64,000 nucleotides of DNA from Flavobacterium sp. WC2421 (GTDB lineage Bacteria; Bacteroidota; Bacteroidia; Flavobacteriales; Flavobacteriaceae): assembly GCF_040822115.1 (NCBI RefSeq), contig NZ_CP162004.1, forward strand, positions 124,001 through 188,000. Direction: 5' to 3'. Each line of letters starts with the position of its first letter. The stretch's first letter is position 1. The notes beneath the pieces were generated by a model. The model did no database searches. It was not told where the DNA came from and saw only the letters and a list, made by a program, of their open reading frames with translations. Positions 44,903 through 53,483 of this stretch are shown here, piece by piece. A program made the translations under genes and the position numbers.

Positions 44903-46642
44903 TTAATAACCAGGGTTTTGTTTGTACAACCCTGCTGTAAAATCTATCTCTCTTTGAGGTATTGGATAATACTCATCTCTACCTGCTGTAAACTTAGCAT
45001 TAGTAAGAAAATCTCTTTTCGTTTTCTCTACATTAAGGTACGCATTTAAAACAGGCTCAGCTATACCCCATCTTACTAAATCAAAAAATCGTGGACCTTC
45101 CATACCAAATTCCAAACGTCTTTCAAACATAAGTGCCTTCATAGCATAGTCTTTCGAAGGAAAAGAAGAATACTGCTGCACTTTATAAACATTTGAAGCT
45201 CCTGCTGCTAATGGCATAGACTCACTCGCACCTGCTCTAGCTCTAATTTGATTGATTAAAGGCAACGCTTCTGTATATCTATTTAATTGAATTAATGCCT
45301 CCGCTTTGAACAATAAAACATCTGCATATCTAATAAAATCAACATTTTTAGAAGTACCTATAAATGGTCCGTTTTTCACATAACAAGAACAATCTGGAGA
45401 TTGTTGTTCTTTCATATTTCCAAAATACCCATAAACACCTGGATCTCTAGCCCAACTAAAATTATAAACCATATCTCCAGAAGTTTTTAAAGTGTTTTTA
45501 TATTTAAATGGTCTTCCTGGAACTCCTACTGTATGGTCAATTCTTGGATCAAGTGTAACACCAGCAGCAAGAGGAGCACTACCATTCGTAATTGTATTAA
45601 AAACATCTGAATTATTGAAAGTATCTAATAATGGTAAGCCATTTGCATCTGTTTTAAAAGCATTCACCATATTTTGGCTAGCCATATGAAAACCACAACA
45701 GCCGTAAAGAGGTGTTCCATGAGGAGAATTTAAGCCTGTAACAAAACTTACTCTTCCAGTATTTGTTCCATCATTAATAGAAAACTGAACAGCCCAAATC
45801 GATTCAGAACCATTGTCATGACCATCCAAAAAATTATTTCCATAATCTGGCTCTAAAGCACCAGTAACTTTATCCGCATAATCTATTACTTCTTGTAATT
45901 TTGCTGCATCTATACTTGTAACTTGATGCGCATCATTTTGCTTATAGGCTTGATATAGACTTAATTTTGCAAGATAAGCGGCAGCGGCATTTTTATCAGC
46001 TCTACCTACTTGATCTTGACTTTGTGGTAAATTATCGAATGCAAATTTGAAATCTTCAGCAATTTTATCCCACAAAGCATCGCTTGTTAAATCATTTGAC
46101 GTTTTTAATATATCTTCCTGAGAAAGTTCTTCTGTGATATACGGAACTTTATTAAACAATAACTTTAGCATAAAATGAGAATGTGCTCTTAAAAAACGCA
46201 ATTCTGCTTGTCTTACTTTCTTTAACGGATAATCTGCATCAGGAATTTCATTGATTACAGACAAAGCAAAGTTTGCTCTAGAGATTGCTTTATAATGATT
46301 TGTCCAAGTTCTAGGCAACATCCAGTCACCATAATCAGCGATTGTTGTATTGTATTGTTCGTATGTATCTATCACATCAACATCACCACGACCACCTCCA
46401 CCTTTGTAGGCATCATCAGATCGTACACTTCCATAAACCCATTGGTTTGTTATTGGCCCAACCATTTCATCATTCCCAATTGCTGCATAAGCTGCGGTAA
46501 CAAGAGCGTCCGCATTTGCAGCAGTTGCCACATTCACAGAAGATAGCACTCCTGTTGGTTCATAATCTAAAAAATCGGAGCTACATGATGCCAAAAACAA
46601 AATTGACAAGCAACTGATAACTATATTATTATATTTCTTCAT
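44903..46642 (-). CDS. susD: SusD/RagB-type fructan-binding outer-membrane lipoprotein
   Basis: SusD-like proteins sit on the cell surface as a lid on the SusC porin and bind the glycan. The 579-residue product has a lipoprotein signal (LFLASC, Cys20) followed by an acidic stretch SSDFLDYEPTG, the typical start of mature SusD. TPR-like helices are visible in the N-terminal half (ADYPLKKVRQAELRFLRAHSHFMLKLLF). Near the C-terminus RRLEFGMEGPRFFDLVRWG is the conserved family end, and PIPQREIDF follows. It lies 9 bases after susC. Fructan as ligand is inferred from the neighbouring GH32 genes and fructokinase. Confidence 0.96.
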   Translation of the reverse strand: MKKYNNIVISCLSILFLASCSSDFLDYEPTGVLSSVNVATAANADALVTAAYAAIGNDEMVGPITNQWVYGSVRSDDAYKGGGGRGDVDVIDTYEQYNTTIADYGDWMLPRTWTNHYKAISRANFALSVINEIPDADYPLKKVRQAELRFLRAHSHFMLKLLFNKVPYITEELSQEDILKTSNDLTSDALWDKIAEDFKFAFDNLPQSQDQVGRADKNAAAAYLAKLSLYQAYKQNDAHQVTSIDAAKLQEVIDYADKVTGALEPDYGNNFLDGHDNGSESIWAVQFSINDGTNTGRVSFVTGLNSPHGTPLYGCCGFHMASQNMVNAFKTDANGLPLLDTFNNSDVFNTITNGSAPLAAGVTLDPRIDHTVGVPGRPFKYKNTLKTSGDMVYNFSWARDPGVYGYFGNMKEQQSPDCSCYVKNGPFIGTSKNVDFIRYADVLLFKAEALIQLNRYTEALPLINQIRARAGASESMPLAAGASNVYKVQQYSSFPSKDYAMKALMFERRLEFGMEGPRFFDLVRWGIAEPVLNAYLNVEKTKRDFLTNAKFTAGRDEYYPIPQREIDFTAGLYKQNPGY

Positions 46643-46651
46643 GATAATTAA

Positions 46652-49600
46652 TTAAAAATTAAAGTTTACACCTAATGAGAATGTAGTTGGTACTGGTATT
46701 CTATTAACATCTGTTCGTTCTGGATCGGAACCAATATATCCTTTTGGCGTAAACCAAAATAAATTTTCTCCTTGTGCATATACTCTGCAACTAGTAATGA
46801 ATCCCGATTTTTCAACTAGCTTATCTGAAAATGAATATCCAATTTGCATGTTTCTTAGTTTGAAATAAGAATTATTTCTTAAGATATAATCTGACATTTG
46901 TGAGTCATTGTGTGCTAATGAAAGAGAAGGCACCTCAGTATTTGTATTTGTTGGCGTCCAAGCATTCAATGTTCCAGGGGCAGCATTGTCTCTCCCTTGA
47001 ACAAAATTATTCCAATAGATATATGGATCAACTCCAACTCTTCCAGCTACACCAGAACCAAAAATAGAAAAATCAACATTTTTATACGCTAAACTAATAT
47101 TAATACCATATTCTAATCTTGGAAGTGTTGAACCAATAAAAGTTCTGTCATCTGAATTTATCACATTATCCCCATTGATATCAACAAATTTAATACCCCC
47201 TAATCGAGAACCTACTTGAGTAGCATGCGCATCAATTTCAGCTTGATTTTGGAATAAGCCCTCTGTTTTATATCCAAAAACTTCGAATTGTGAATGTCCA
47301 ATTATCGAATTAGCTGCAGTTCCTGGATAAGCTGCTCTTACCTCTTCAGGCAAATCCGTGATTTTATTCTTGGTTGCACCAAAATTTGTGGTAACATTAA
47401 AATATAATCCATTTTCTAATTTATCAGCATATCCTACTGTAAGTTCCCAACCTTTATTTGCTGTCGAAGCACCATTTACAAAACGTTGTTGCCCTTCTCC
47501 AACAGCAGATGCAACTGGTGGTCTAATCAAGATTCCTTCTGTTTTTCTTGAGAAATAATCAAAAGAACCTGATAATTTGTTTTCAAAAAAACCAAAATCC
47601 AAACCTACGTTAACCTCTTTGGTAGTTTCCCATTTTAATCCTGAATTCGCAGCTTGTATAGATACAAAGCCTGAAGGCAAATTTCCAGTATTGGTTCCAT
47701 TTAAATCATAAGCAGTTCCTACATTATAATAAATATTGAAAAAATCTGGATAATATACATTTTGATTCGGTCCGTATCTAGCTTCATATAGTCCAAAACG
47801 AGCATTATCACCAATGGATTGATTACCAACTTCTCCGTAACCAGCACGTAGCTTCAAGTTTGAAACTGCTTTCACATTTTTAAGAAATTCTTCATTATTT
47901 ATCCTCCAACCTGCAGTAACAGCTGGAAAAATACCATATCTATTGTCTTGACCAAATCTTGATGAACCATCTCTACGAATAGTGAATGAAGCTAAATATC
48001 GGTCAGAAAAGGAATAATTAAATTTTCCAAACTGAGAAAGTAGTCTGCTACCGGTTGAAATTCCATTGTTTGTTCTCGCTCCTGTAGCCGCAGATAGTGT
48101 AAAATAAGATTCTGATTCAACTGCAAATCCCTCTGCACGGGCATACAACGTATTCAAATCTGTTTTAGTCGATTCAGTTCCTATCAGGATTCCGAATTTA
48201 TGCTCAGAAACAGTAAGATTATAATTTAAAGTATTTGAAATCGTTAAACTAGAATATTTATTGGTATCAAAGGTTAAACTATTATTACCTCTATTAACAA
48301 ATCCATTTCTAACTATTGGCTCAATGTCTTTTCTACTGAAATCATTAAAATCCATTCCAATACTATTTCTGAAGGTTAGCCCTTTTAAAATATCAATTTC
48401 TGTAAAAACATTACCATATAAAGCAATTTTTTTGCTATTATCCCATCTGTTCAGATATTGCATTAATAATGGGTTATTTCTATCTGAATAACCAGACCCC
48501 AATGGGCCAGCATAATCACCAGACGCAGTATAAACTGGAATAGTTGGTGCAAGAGTTATTGCTAAACCTGGTGTTGGAGCGTTTCCAACATCATTTGCAG
48601 CAGCTCTTTCATTTGACTGTGTAAATTGAGAATTAACACCAAATCTCACTTTGTCATTGAATAACTTGAAATTGGCATTAAGTCTTGCAGAATATCGCTC
48701 ATAATTAGTATATTTTAGCATACCTGAATTATCTAAATACCCCATGTTTAATACTGCATTTGCTTTTTCAGATCCTCCAGATACAGATAAATCATTATTA
48801 ATAAGCAATCCTGTTTTGTATACAGTATCTTGCCAATCTGTATCACCAACAGGAACATTAGTATCGCCACCTACATAAGGCTTTACACTTACACTATTCA
48901 ATATTGGATTATTAAAATCATTATTCCAATCAAAATTATAGATTTCACCATATCCACCTGACGGACTTGCTCCATCATTAACAGATGCTTGCCATAATAC
49001 TTTTCCTCTATCCAAAGCATTAAGCATTTTGTATCGTTGTTTTTTCTCAGAAAGAACAGAAACATTTGTACTATATGATACTTTAGTCACGCCACCTTTT
49101 GCAGCATTTTTAGTTGTAACAATGATTACCCCATTCGCAGCTCTCGATCCATAAATAGAGGAAGCCGATGCATCTTTTAAGACTTGAATAGATGCAATAG
49201 CACTTGGGCTCAAACTAGCAAAAACCTCAGGTCTTGTTGTAGGAACACCATCGATAACATACAATGGATCTGTATTACCAAGTGTACTTACCCCTCTAAT
49301 TAATATTCTACTATTTGCTCCGCTTGGATCTCCTGATTTCTCTATATTCAAACCAGCTACCCTTCCTTGCAAAGCCTGCATAGCATTTCCAGAACTCATG
49401 GTTTGCCCAGTAATAGGTTTCAATTCTACTACTGTAACTGCACCTGTTAAATCGGCTTTTTTCTCTCTAGAATACCCAGTTACAACAACATCATCTAATT
49501 TCAAGGATTCTGCTTTCATTGAAATTTTTAAAGAAGTTTGTCCATTAAGCTTAATAGTTTGTGTTGCATAACCAGTATAGCTAAATACCAAAGTTGCATT

Positions 49601-49801
49601 TTTGTCTACATTGTTAATCGAAAACTGGCCGTCAAGATCTGTAGAGGTTCCTATTTTTGTTCCAGAAACCAGTACTGATGCACCAGGTAGAGACATCCCA
49701 TCTTCCGAAGAAGTTACCACTCCTTTGATTCCAATATTTTGGGCCGATAAAGAAAAAAAGGATCCCATTAGGATTAGGTAAAGAATAATTTTGTGTTTCA
49801 T
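46652..49801 (-). CDS. susC: SusC/RagA-type TonB-dependent transporter
   Basis: An outer-membrane TonB-dependent importer for oligosaccharides. The 1049-residue product has a signal peptide (MKHKIILYLILMGSFFSLSAQ). A carboxypeptidase-regulatory-like domain follows (IKGVVTSSEDGMSLPGASV to about residue 100). The plug starts after VVVTGYSREKKADLTGAV, with the SusC block LYVIDGVPTTRP and SIQVLKDASASSIYGSRAANGVIIVTTK. The 22-strand barrel ends at TFSLGVNFNF with a terminal Phe. The gene lies 12 bases after the GH32 gene and 9 before susD, inside the MFS-GH32-susC-susD operon. Confidence 0.97.
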   Translation of the reverse strand: MKHKIILYLILMGSFFSLSAQNIGIKGVVTSSEDGMSLPGASVLVSGTKIGTSTDLDGQFSINNVDKNATLVFSYTGYATQTIKLNGQTSLKISMKAESLKLDDVVVTGYSREKKADLTGAVTVVELKPITGQTMSSGNAMQALQGRVAGLNIEKSGDPSGANSRILIRGVSTLGNTDPLYVIDGVPTTRPEVFASLSPSAIASIQVLKDASASSIYGSRAANGVIIVTTKNAAKGGVTKVSYSTNVSVLSEKKQRYKMLNALDRGKVLWQASVNDGASPSGGYGEIYNFDWNNDFNNPILNSVSVKPYVGGDTNVPVGDTDWQDTVYKTGLLINNDLSVSGGSEKANAVLNMGYLDNSGMLKYTNYERYSARLNANFKLFNDKVRFGVNSQFTQSNERAAANDVGNAPTPGLAITLAPTIPVYTASGDYAGPLGSGYSDRNNPLLMQYLNRWDNSKKIALYGNVFTEIDILKGLTFRNSIGMDFNDFSRKDIEPIVRNGFVNRGNNSLTFDTNKYSSLTISNTLNYNLTVSEHKFGILIGTESTKTDLNTLYARAEGFAVESESYFTLSAATGARTNNGISTGSRLLSQFGKFNYSFSDRYLASFTIRRDGSSRFGQDNRYGIFPAVTAGWRINNEEFLKNVKAVSNLKLRAGYGEVGNQSIGDNARFGLYEARYGPNQNVYYPDFFNIYYNVGTAYDLNGTNTGNLPSGFVSIQAANSGLKWETTKEVNVGLDFGFFENKLSGSFDYFSRKTEGILIRPPVASAVGEGQQRFVNGASTANKGWELTVGYADKLENGLYFNVTTNFGATKNKITDLPEEVRAAYPGTAANSIIGHSQFEVFGYKTEGLFQNQAEIDAHATQVGSRLGGIKFVDINGDNVINSDDRTFIGSTLPRLEYGINISLAYKNVDFSIFGSGVAGRVGVDPYIYWNNFVQGRDNAAPGTLNAWTPTNTNTEVPSLSLAHNDSQMSDYILRNNSYFKLRNMQIGYSFSDKLVEKSGFITSCRVYAQGENLFWFTPKGYIGSDPERTDVNRIPVPTTFSLGVNFNF

Positions 49802-49813
49802 AATTAAGTTGGT

Positions 49814-51412
49814 TTAGTTAAAATTTAGTTGATTAATAATTACGTTTTCAATGGTATACTCCGTATTAGCTTTAGAAGCTGAGAAAAATTCCATTGGTTT
49901 ATCAGGAAAAAATATTTCTGTCATTACTGTCTTTCCATTATTATAAAAAATTTCAATTGAGGTTTTATCGACGATTATTCTTATATCCATTTTATCAAAA
50001 TCACCAGTAAAAGGAGCTTTTGAAATCTTGTTTGCGAAAACATCAGAAAAAGTAATTTTACTGGATTTTGATCTATCTATAAAAAAGTAATTTTCCTTTT
50101 TATTGATTCCAAATTGAATTGAATTGTTAGCATCATTAGACAACGAAAAGCTGTAAACATCCTTTTTAAGATTCTTTAATGAAAATCGAATATCTAGTTT
50201 AGATAAATTGACTAAACCTTTATCGATTAAAACCGTTTCTTTATCTATTTTAAGAGATTCTTTTTTAATCGTTTTAGCGATGTAATTTTGTAATTCTTTT
50301 ACAGGTTTAGACGAAACAATAAAGTGCCCATCCTCTTTTATAAGTACCAATTCTCTCGGAATTGTCATGCTACTTCTCCATGTTTCCGTAGGTACTTTTT
50401 GAGCATAATCCCAATTTGACATCCATCCAATAAATATTTTACGGCCATCTACCTCAGAAATATTTGACCAAGTAACACCCGCATAATTGTCTCTTCCGTA
50501 GTCAATCCAAAGGCCTTTTTGTTCTTTAACATCTTTTGCAAAAGATGTATCTATAGTGAATGTTTTTCCATCAAAATCACCTACAAAATATTGTGTAGCT
50601 GAACCACCATTAGGACCTCCAGGATTAATACTTGACAACATAACCCATTTGTAATCATCAGTTCCATCAATCAGCATGGGAAAGAAATCTGGACATTCCC
50701 ATACCCCTCCGTGAGCACCAATCTCTTTTCCAAAATTGGAAAGCAGTGACCAGTCTTTCAAGTTTTTAGAACCGTAAAGCATTGTTTTATCTCCTCCTGC
50801 AAGAATCATAATCCACTGTTGATGAATTGCATCCCAAGTCATTTTAGGGTCTCTAAAGTCTTTGATATTTGGGTTTTTAATGATTGGATTAGCCTCATAT
50901 TTCGTCCAGGTCAACCCTTCATTTAAGGAATACGCAATACCTTGTGACTGAAAATTAATCTCTCCAGATTTTTCTTTAATTGCATCATGATAAGTAAACA
51001 TAGCGACCATAGGAGGGTTTTTTAAGCTCCCAAATCCTGATGTATTTTTGACATCAACTACGGCGCTTCCTGAAAAAATATACCCTTTTTCATCTGGATA
51101 AAGTGCAATAGGTTTTTCAGTCCATGAGATAAGATCAGTACTTATTGCATGTCCCCAATGCATCGGTCCCCATACATTTGAATCAGGATAATATTGATAA
51201 AAAAGGTGGTAATATCCATTATAATAAAACATCCCATTTGGGTCATTCATCCACCCTTTTTTGGGAGTAAAATGGAAATTTGGCCTGTATAATTCTGCCT
51301 CTGAATAGTCCTTCTTTTCATTAAGTAAAGATTGCTTACATCCTACTAAGACTACTGTACCTAAAATCATACATAAGAGTTTCAAAAATTCTTTTTTTAT
51401 TATTGTCTTCAT
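49814..51412 (-). CDS. GH32 fructan hydrolase lipoprotein (levanase/inulinase type)
   Basis: A secreted glycoside hydrolase family 32 enzyme that releases fructose from levan, inulin or sucrose-type substrates. The 532-residue product has a lipoprotein signal (VLVGC, Cys25). The five-bladed propeller carries the three acidic residues: nucleophile Asp57 in WMNDPNG, the transition-state Asp in FRDPKM, and the acid/base Glu in WECPDFF. A C-terminal beta-sandwich from about residue 380 contains the usual GH32 end (DIRIIVDKTSIEIFYNNG). It lies 5 bases after the MFS gene in the operon. Endo or exo action and linkage preference cannot be read from sequence. Confidence 0.95.
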   Translation of the reverse strand: MKTIIKKEFLKLLCMILGTVVLVGCKQSLLNEKKDYSEAELYRPNFHFTPKKGWMNDPNGMFYYNGYYHLFYQYYPDSNVWGPMHWGHAISTDLISWTEKPIALYPDEKGYIFSGSAVVDVKNTSGFGSLKNPPMVAMFTYHDAIKEKSGEINFQSQGIAYSLNEGLTWTKYEANPIIKNPNIKDFRDPKMTWDAIHQQWIMILAGGDKTMLYGSKNLKDWSLLSNFGKEIGAHGGVWECPDFFPMLIDGTDDYKWVMLSSINPGGPNGGSATQYFVGDFDGKTFTIDTSFAKDVKEQKGLWIDYGRDNYAGVTWSNISEVDGRKIFIGWMSNWDYAQKVPTETWRSSMTIPRELVLIKEDGHFIVSSKPVKELQNYIAKTIKKESLKIDKETVLIDKGLVNLSKLDIRFSLKNLKKDVYSFSLSNDANNSIQFGINKKENYFFIDRSKSSKITFSDVFANKISKAPFTGDFDKMDIRIIVDKTSIEIFYNNGKTVMTEIFFPDKPMEFFSASKANTEYTIENVIINQLNFN

Positions 51413-51417
51413 AACTA

Positions 51418-52734
51418 TTATTTAATTAATTTTTTACTCAATTCTTCCAAAGAAATTCCTTTTGTTTCCGGCATCATAAAAGCAACAAACAAGAGTTGAA
51501 AAACCATCATCACTGCAAAAAATAGAAATACTGCTCCAGGTCCTACTGTAGAAAATAGATATGGAATTAATGATGGAATGATAGCTGCTAAAACCCAGTG
51601 TGTAGTACTCCCAAAGGATTGTCCTGATGCCCTTAAATGATTTGGAAAAATTTCTGAAATAAAAACCCAGATTACGGCCCCTTGCCCTATAGCATGAGCA
51701 GCAATAAATAGAAATAAGAAAATGGGAACAGCCATTCCTTCCCAGTGAAAAAAGAAAGCCATTGCAACTAGTGAAAGTGATATAATGTAGCCTACAGAAC
51801 CAATGTACATTAATATTTTACGACCTAATTTGTCGATTAAGAAAACTCCAAGCAGTGTGAAAATTAAATTCACTACACCTATTCCAATACTACTTAACAA
51901 AGCAGTGCTTTCTCCAAGACCCGCTTCTTGAAATATTCTGCTCGAATAATATAAAAAAGCATTAATCCCCGATAATTGATTGAAAAAAGCCATTAAAAAA
52001 GCCAATACCAACGGGGTTCTGTATTTCTTTAAAAAGATAGTATCATTAACTTTAGAAGCATCTTTATTATCTTTATCTATCTCTTCTTTTATTTTTTCAT
52101 AATCCGCTTCTTGCCCCATTAACTGTAAAACTTTTCTTGCCTCCTCATTCTTAGATTTCGATAATAACCATCTTGGACTTTTAGGAATCGAAATAATTAA
52201 CAAAACATAAATGACAGATGGAATTGCTTGCACTCCCATCATCCATCTCCATGAATTTTCACCTACATCATTTAAAAGATAATTTGATAAAAAAGCCATA
52301 AGAATTCCTAAAACAATATTGAATTGATAAAAAGCAACCAACTTACCTCTATCTTTTGCAGGAGCAATTTCTGATATATATGCTGGTGCTGAAATAGTTG
52401 ATGCCCCAACACCAAGACCACCAACAAATCGAAAAGCAGAAAAAACAAAAGGATTATTTGCAAAAGCAGACCCAATAGCAGAAAACAAGAATAAAACACC
52501 TATCCATAATAAAGTATTTTTTCTCCCTATCTTATTAGTAGGAATCCCACCAAATATTGCTCCAAGAACGGTTCCCCATAAGGCCATTCCCATAACAACT
52601 GTTCCGTGAAATGCATCCGAGGAATTCCAAAGAACTTGAAGCTTTTTATCAGCTCCAGAAATAACAACGGTATCAAAACCAAATAGGAATCCTGCTAAAG
52701 AAGCAATCAATGCCCAAACAACTATTTTTTTCAT
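51418..52734 (-). CDS. Sugar porter (MFS), probable fructose/H+ symporter
   Basis: A major facilitator of the sugar porter family. The 438-residue product has 12 predicted transmembrane helices. Family signatures are all present: GFDTVVISGA in helix 1, NKIGRKNTLL between helices 2 and 3, ISEIAPAKDRGKLVAFYQ near helix 4, IPKSPRWLLSK after helix 6, DKLGRKILMY and the terminal PETKGISLEEL. It is the first gene of the operon, followed by GH32, susC and susD. With the fructokinase this points to import of free fructose across the inner membrane. The start at MKK (52734) is preferred to the ATG two codons upstream. Confidence 0.95.
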   Translation of the reverse strand: MKKIVVWALIASLAGFLFGFDTVVISGADKKLQVLWNSSDAFHGTVVMGMALWGTVLGAIFGGIPTNKIGRKNTLLWIGVLFLFSAIGSAFANNPFVFSAFRFVGGLGVGASTISAPAYISEIAPAKDRGKLVAFYQFNIVLGILMAFLSNYLLNDVGENSWRWMMGVQAIPSVIYVLLIISIPKSPRWLLSKSKNEEARKVLQLMGQEADYEKIKEEIDKDNKDASKVNDTIFLKKYRTPLVLAFLMAFFNQLSGINAFLYYSSRIFQEAGLGESTALLSSIGIGVVNLIFTLLGVFLIDKLGRKILMYIGSVGYIISLSLVAMAFFFHWEGMAVPIFLFLFIAAHAIGQGAVIWVFISEIFPNHLRASGQSFGSTTHWVLAAIIPSLIPYLFSTVGPGAVFLFFAVMMVFQLLFVAFMMPETKGISLEELSKKLIK

Positions 52735-52886
52735 TATCAAAAAATATTAAATTAGATTGCTAAGATATCCGTATAAATTCTGCCTTTATTTTGAGGATGT
52801 TACAATTTCATTTAATACCGTTTCACAATAACGAATAAACAACAAAGTGCTTATTATCAAATAGTTAAAATTAAAATCGCTAAAAT

Positions 52887-52937
52887 AACTACTTCGTTGT
52901 AGTTCGATTATGTTACACGTGTTACAATCATGTTACA
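52887..52937 (-). promoter_or_regulatory. Candidate binding site of the hybrid regulator, copy 1 (MFS-GH32-susCD operon)
   Basis: On the plus strand the site has a palindrome AACTACTTCGTTGTAGTT (52887-52904), then ATTATGTTACA (52907-52917) and ATCATGTTACA (52927-52937), a direct repeat with 20-base period. On the transcribed strand the repeats come first and the palindrome is nearer to the gene. The site ends 153 bases before the MFS start. The same arrangement occurs at 55332-55383. Confidence 0.75.
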
Positions 52938-53330
52938 CGTATTTTTCTAAAAAAAATAGATATTCAGGAATAATAAAAGTCGCATGACGAATTTTATTCG
53001 ATTAATAAAATTTTAAATTTATTTTTACAGGAAGTTTAAAAATAATCGATAAAAAAATGAATTTATTAAGCTATTCTATATTTTGAAGTATTCAAAAGCT
53101 TTTCAAGAAAAATCAAACAGATGAAATGCAATGTGAGCTCAAGATTCAGTGACGTTTTTATACCAGAGTACAGGAATTCCAACAAGAATAAGACAACTTG
53201 TATTAAAACAATCCCAATATATCTTCTGCTCCGTTTTATTATACAAAAGGCACTCGAACCCAGATTCCGAATAGTTACATCCAGCGTGGAAAGCAGCAGA
53301 ATTATTGCATTGAAATAAAGCCATAAAAAA

Positions 53331-53357
53331 AACCATCAAAATTAGATTTTGATGGTT
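53331..53357 (-). terminator. Terminator of the second GH32 gene
   Basis: A perfect 11-bp stem AACCATCAAAA/TTTTGATGGTT with a five-base loop. On the minus strand it is followed by TTTTTTTT. It lies 126 bases past the GH32 stop and shows that this gene is a separate transcript from the MFS operon. Confidence 0.9.
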
Positions 53358-53483
53358 TTGATTTTAAGATTTCGCAGGTAAGAAAGTAAAAAATAAACAG
53401 AATTAATTTTAATTACTGATCCTTTAAAAACAAGCGTTATAAAAAAGATTAAAAAGACTAAAGTCACCCTTTTCTATACTCCT

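Larger units (their letters stand above)
52735..53483. other. Intergenic region upstream of the MFS operon
   Basis: Holds the regulatory element at 52887-52937, a further half-site ATGTTACA at 52797-52804 and, near its other end, a terminator for the second GH32 gene (53331-53357). Between about 52950 and 53330 no convincing gene is seen. Two overlapping frames of 65-66 codons exist on opposite strands there, but neither resembles a known protein. Confidence 0.6.

Noticed and set aside
53121..53339. Two overlapping frames of 65-66 codons on opposite strands in the gap before the second GH32 gene
   Set aside because: Neither has a signal, helix, motif or promoter, and they overlap each other almost fully. 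One runs up to the GH32 terminator. Most likely chance frames.
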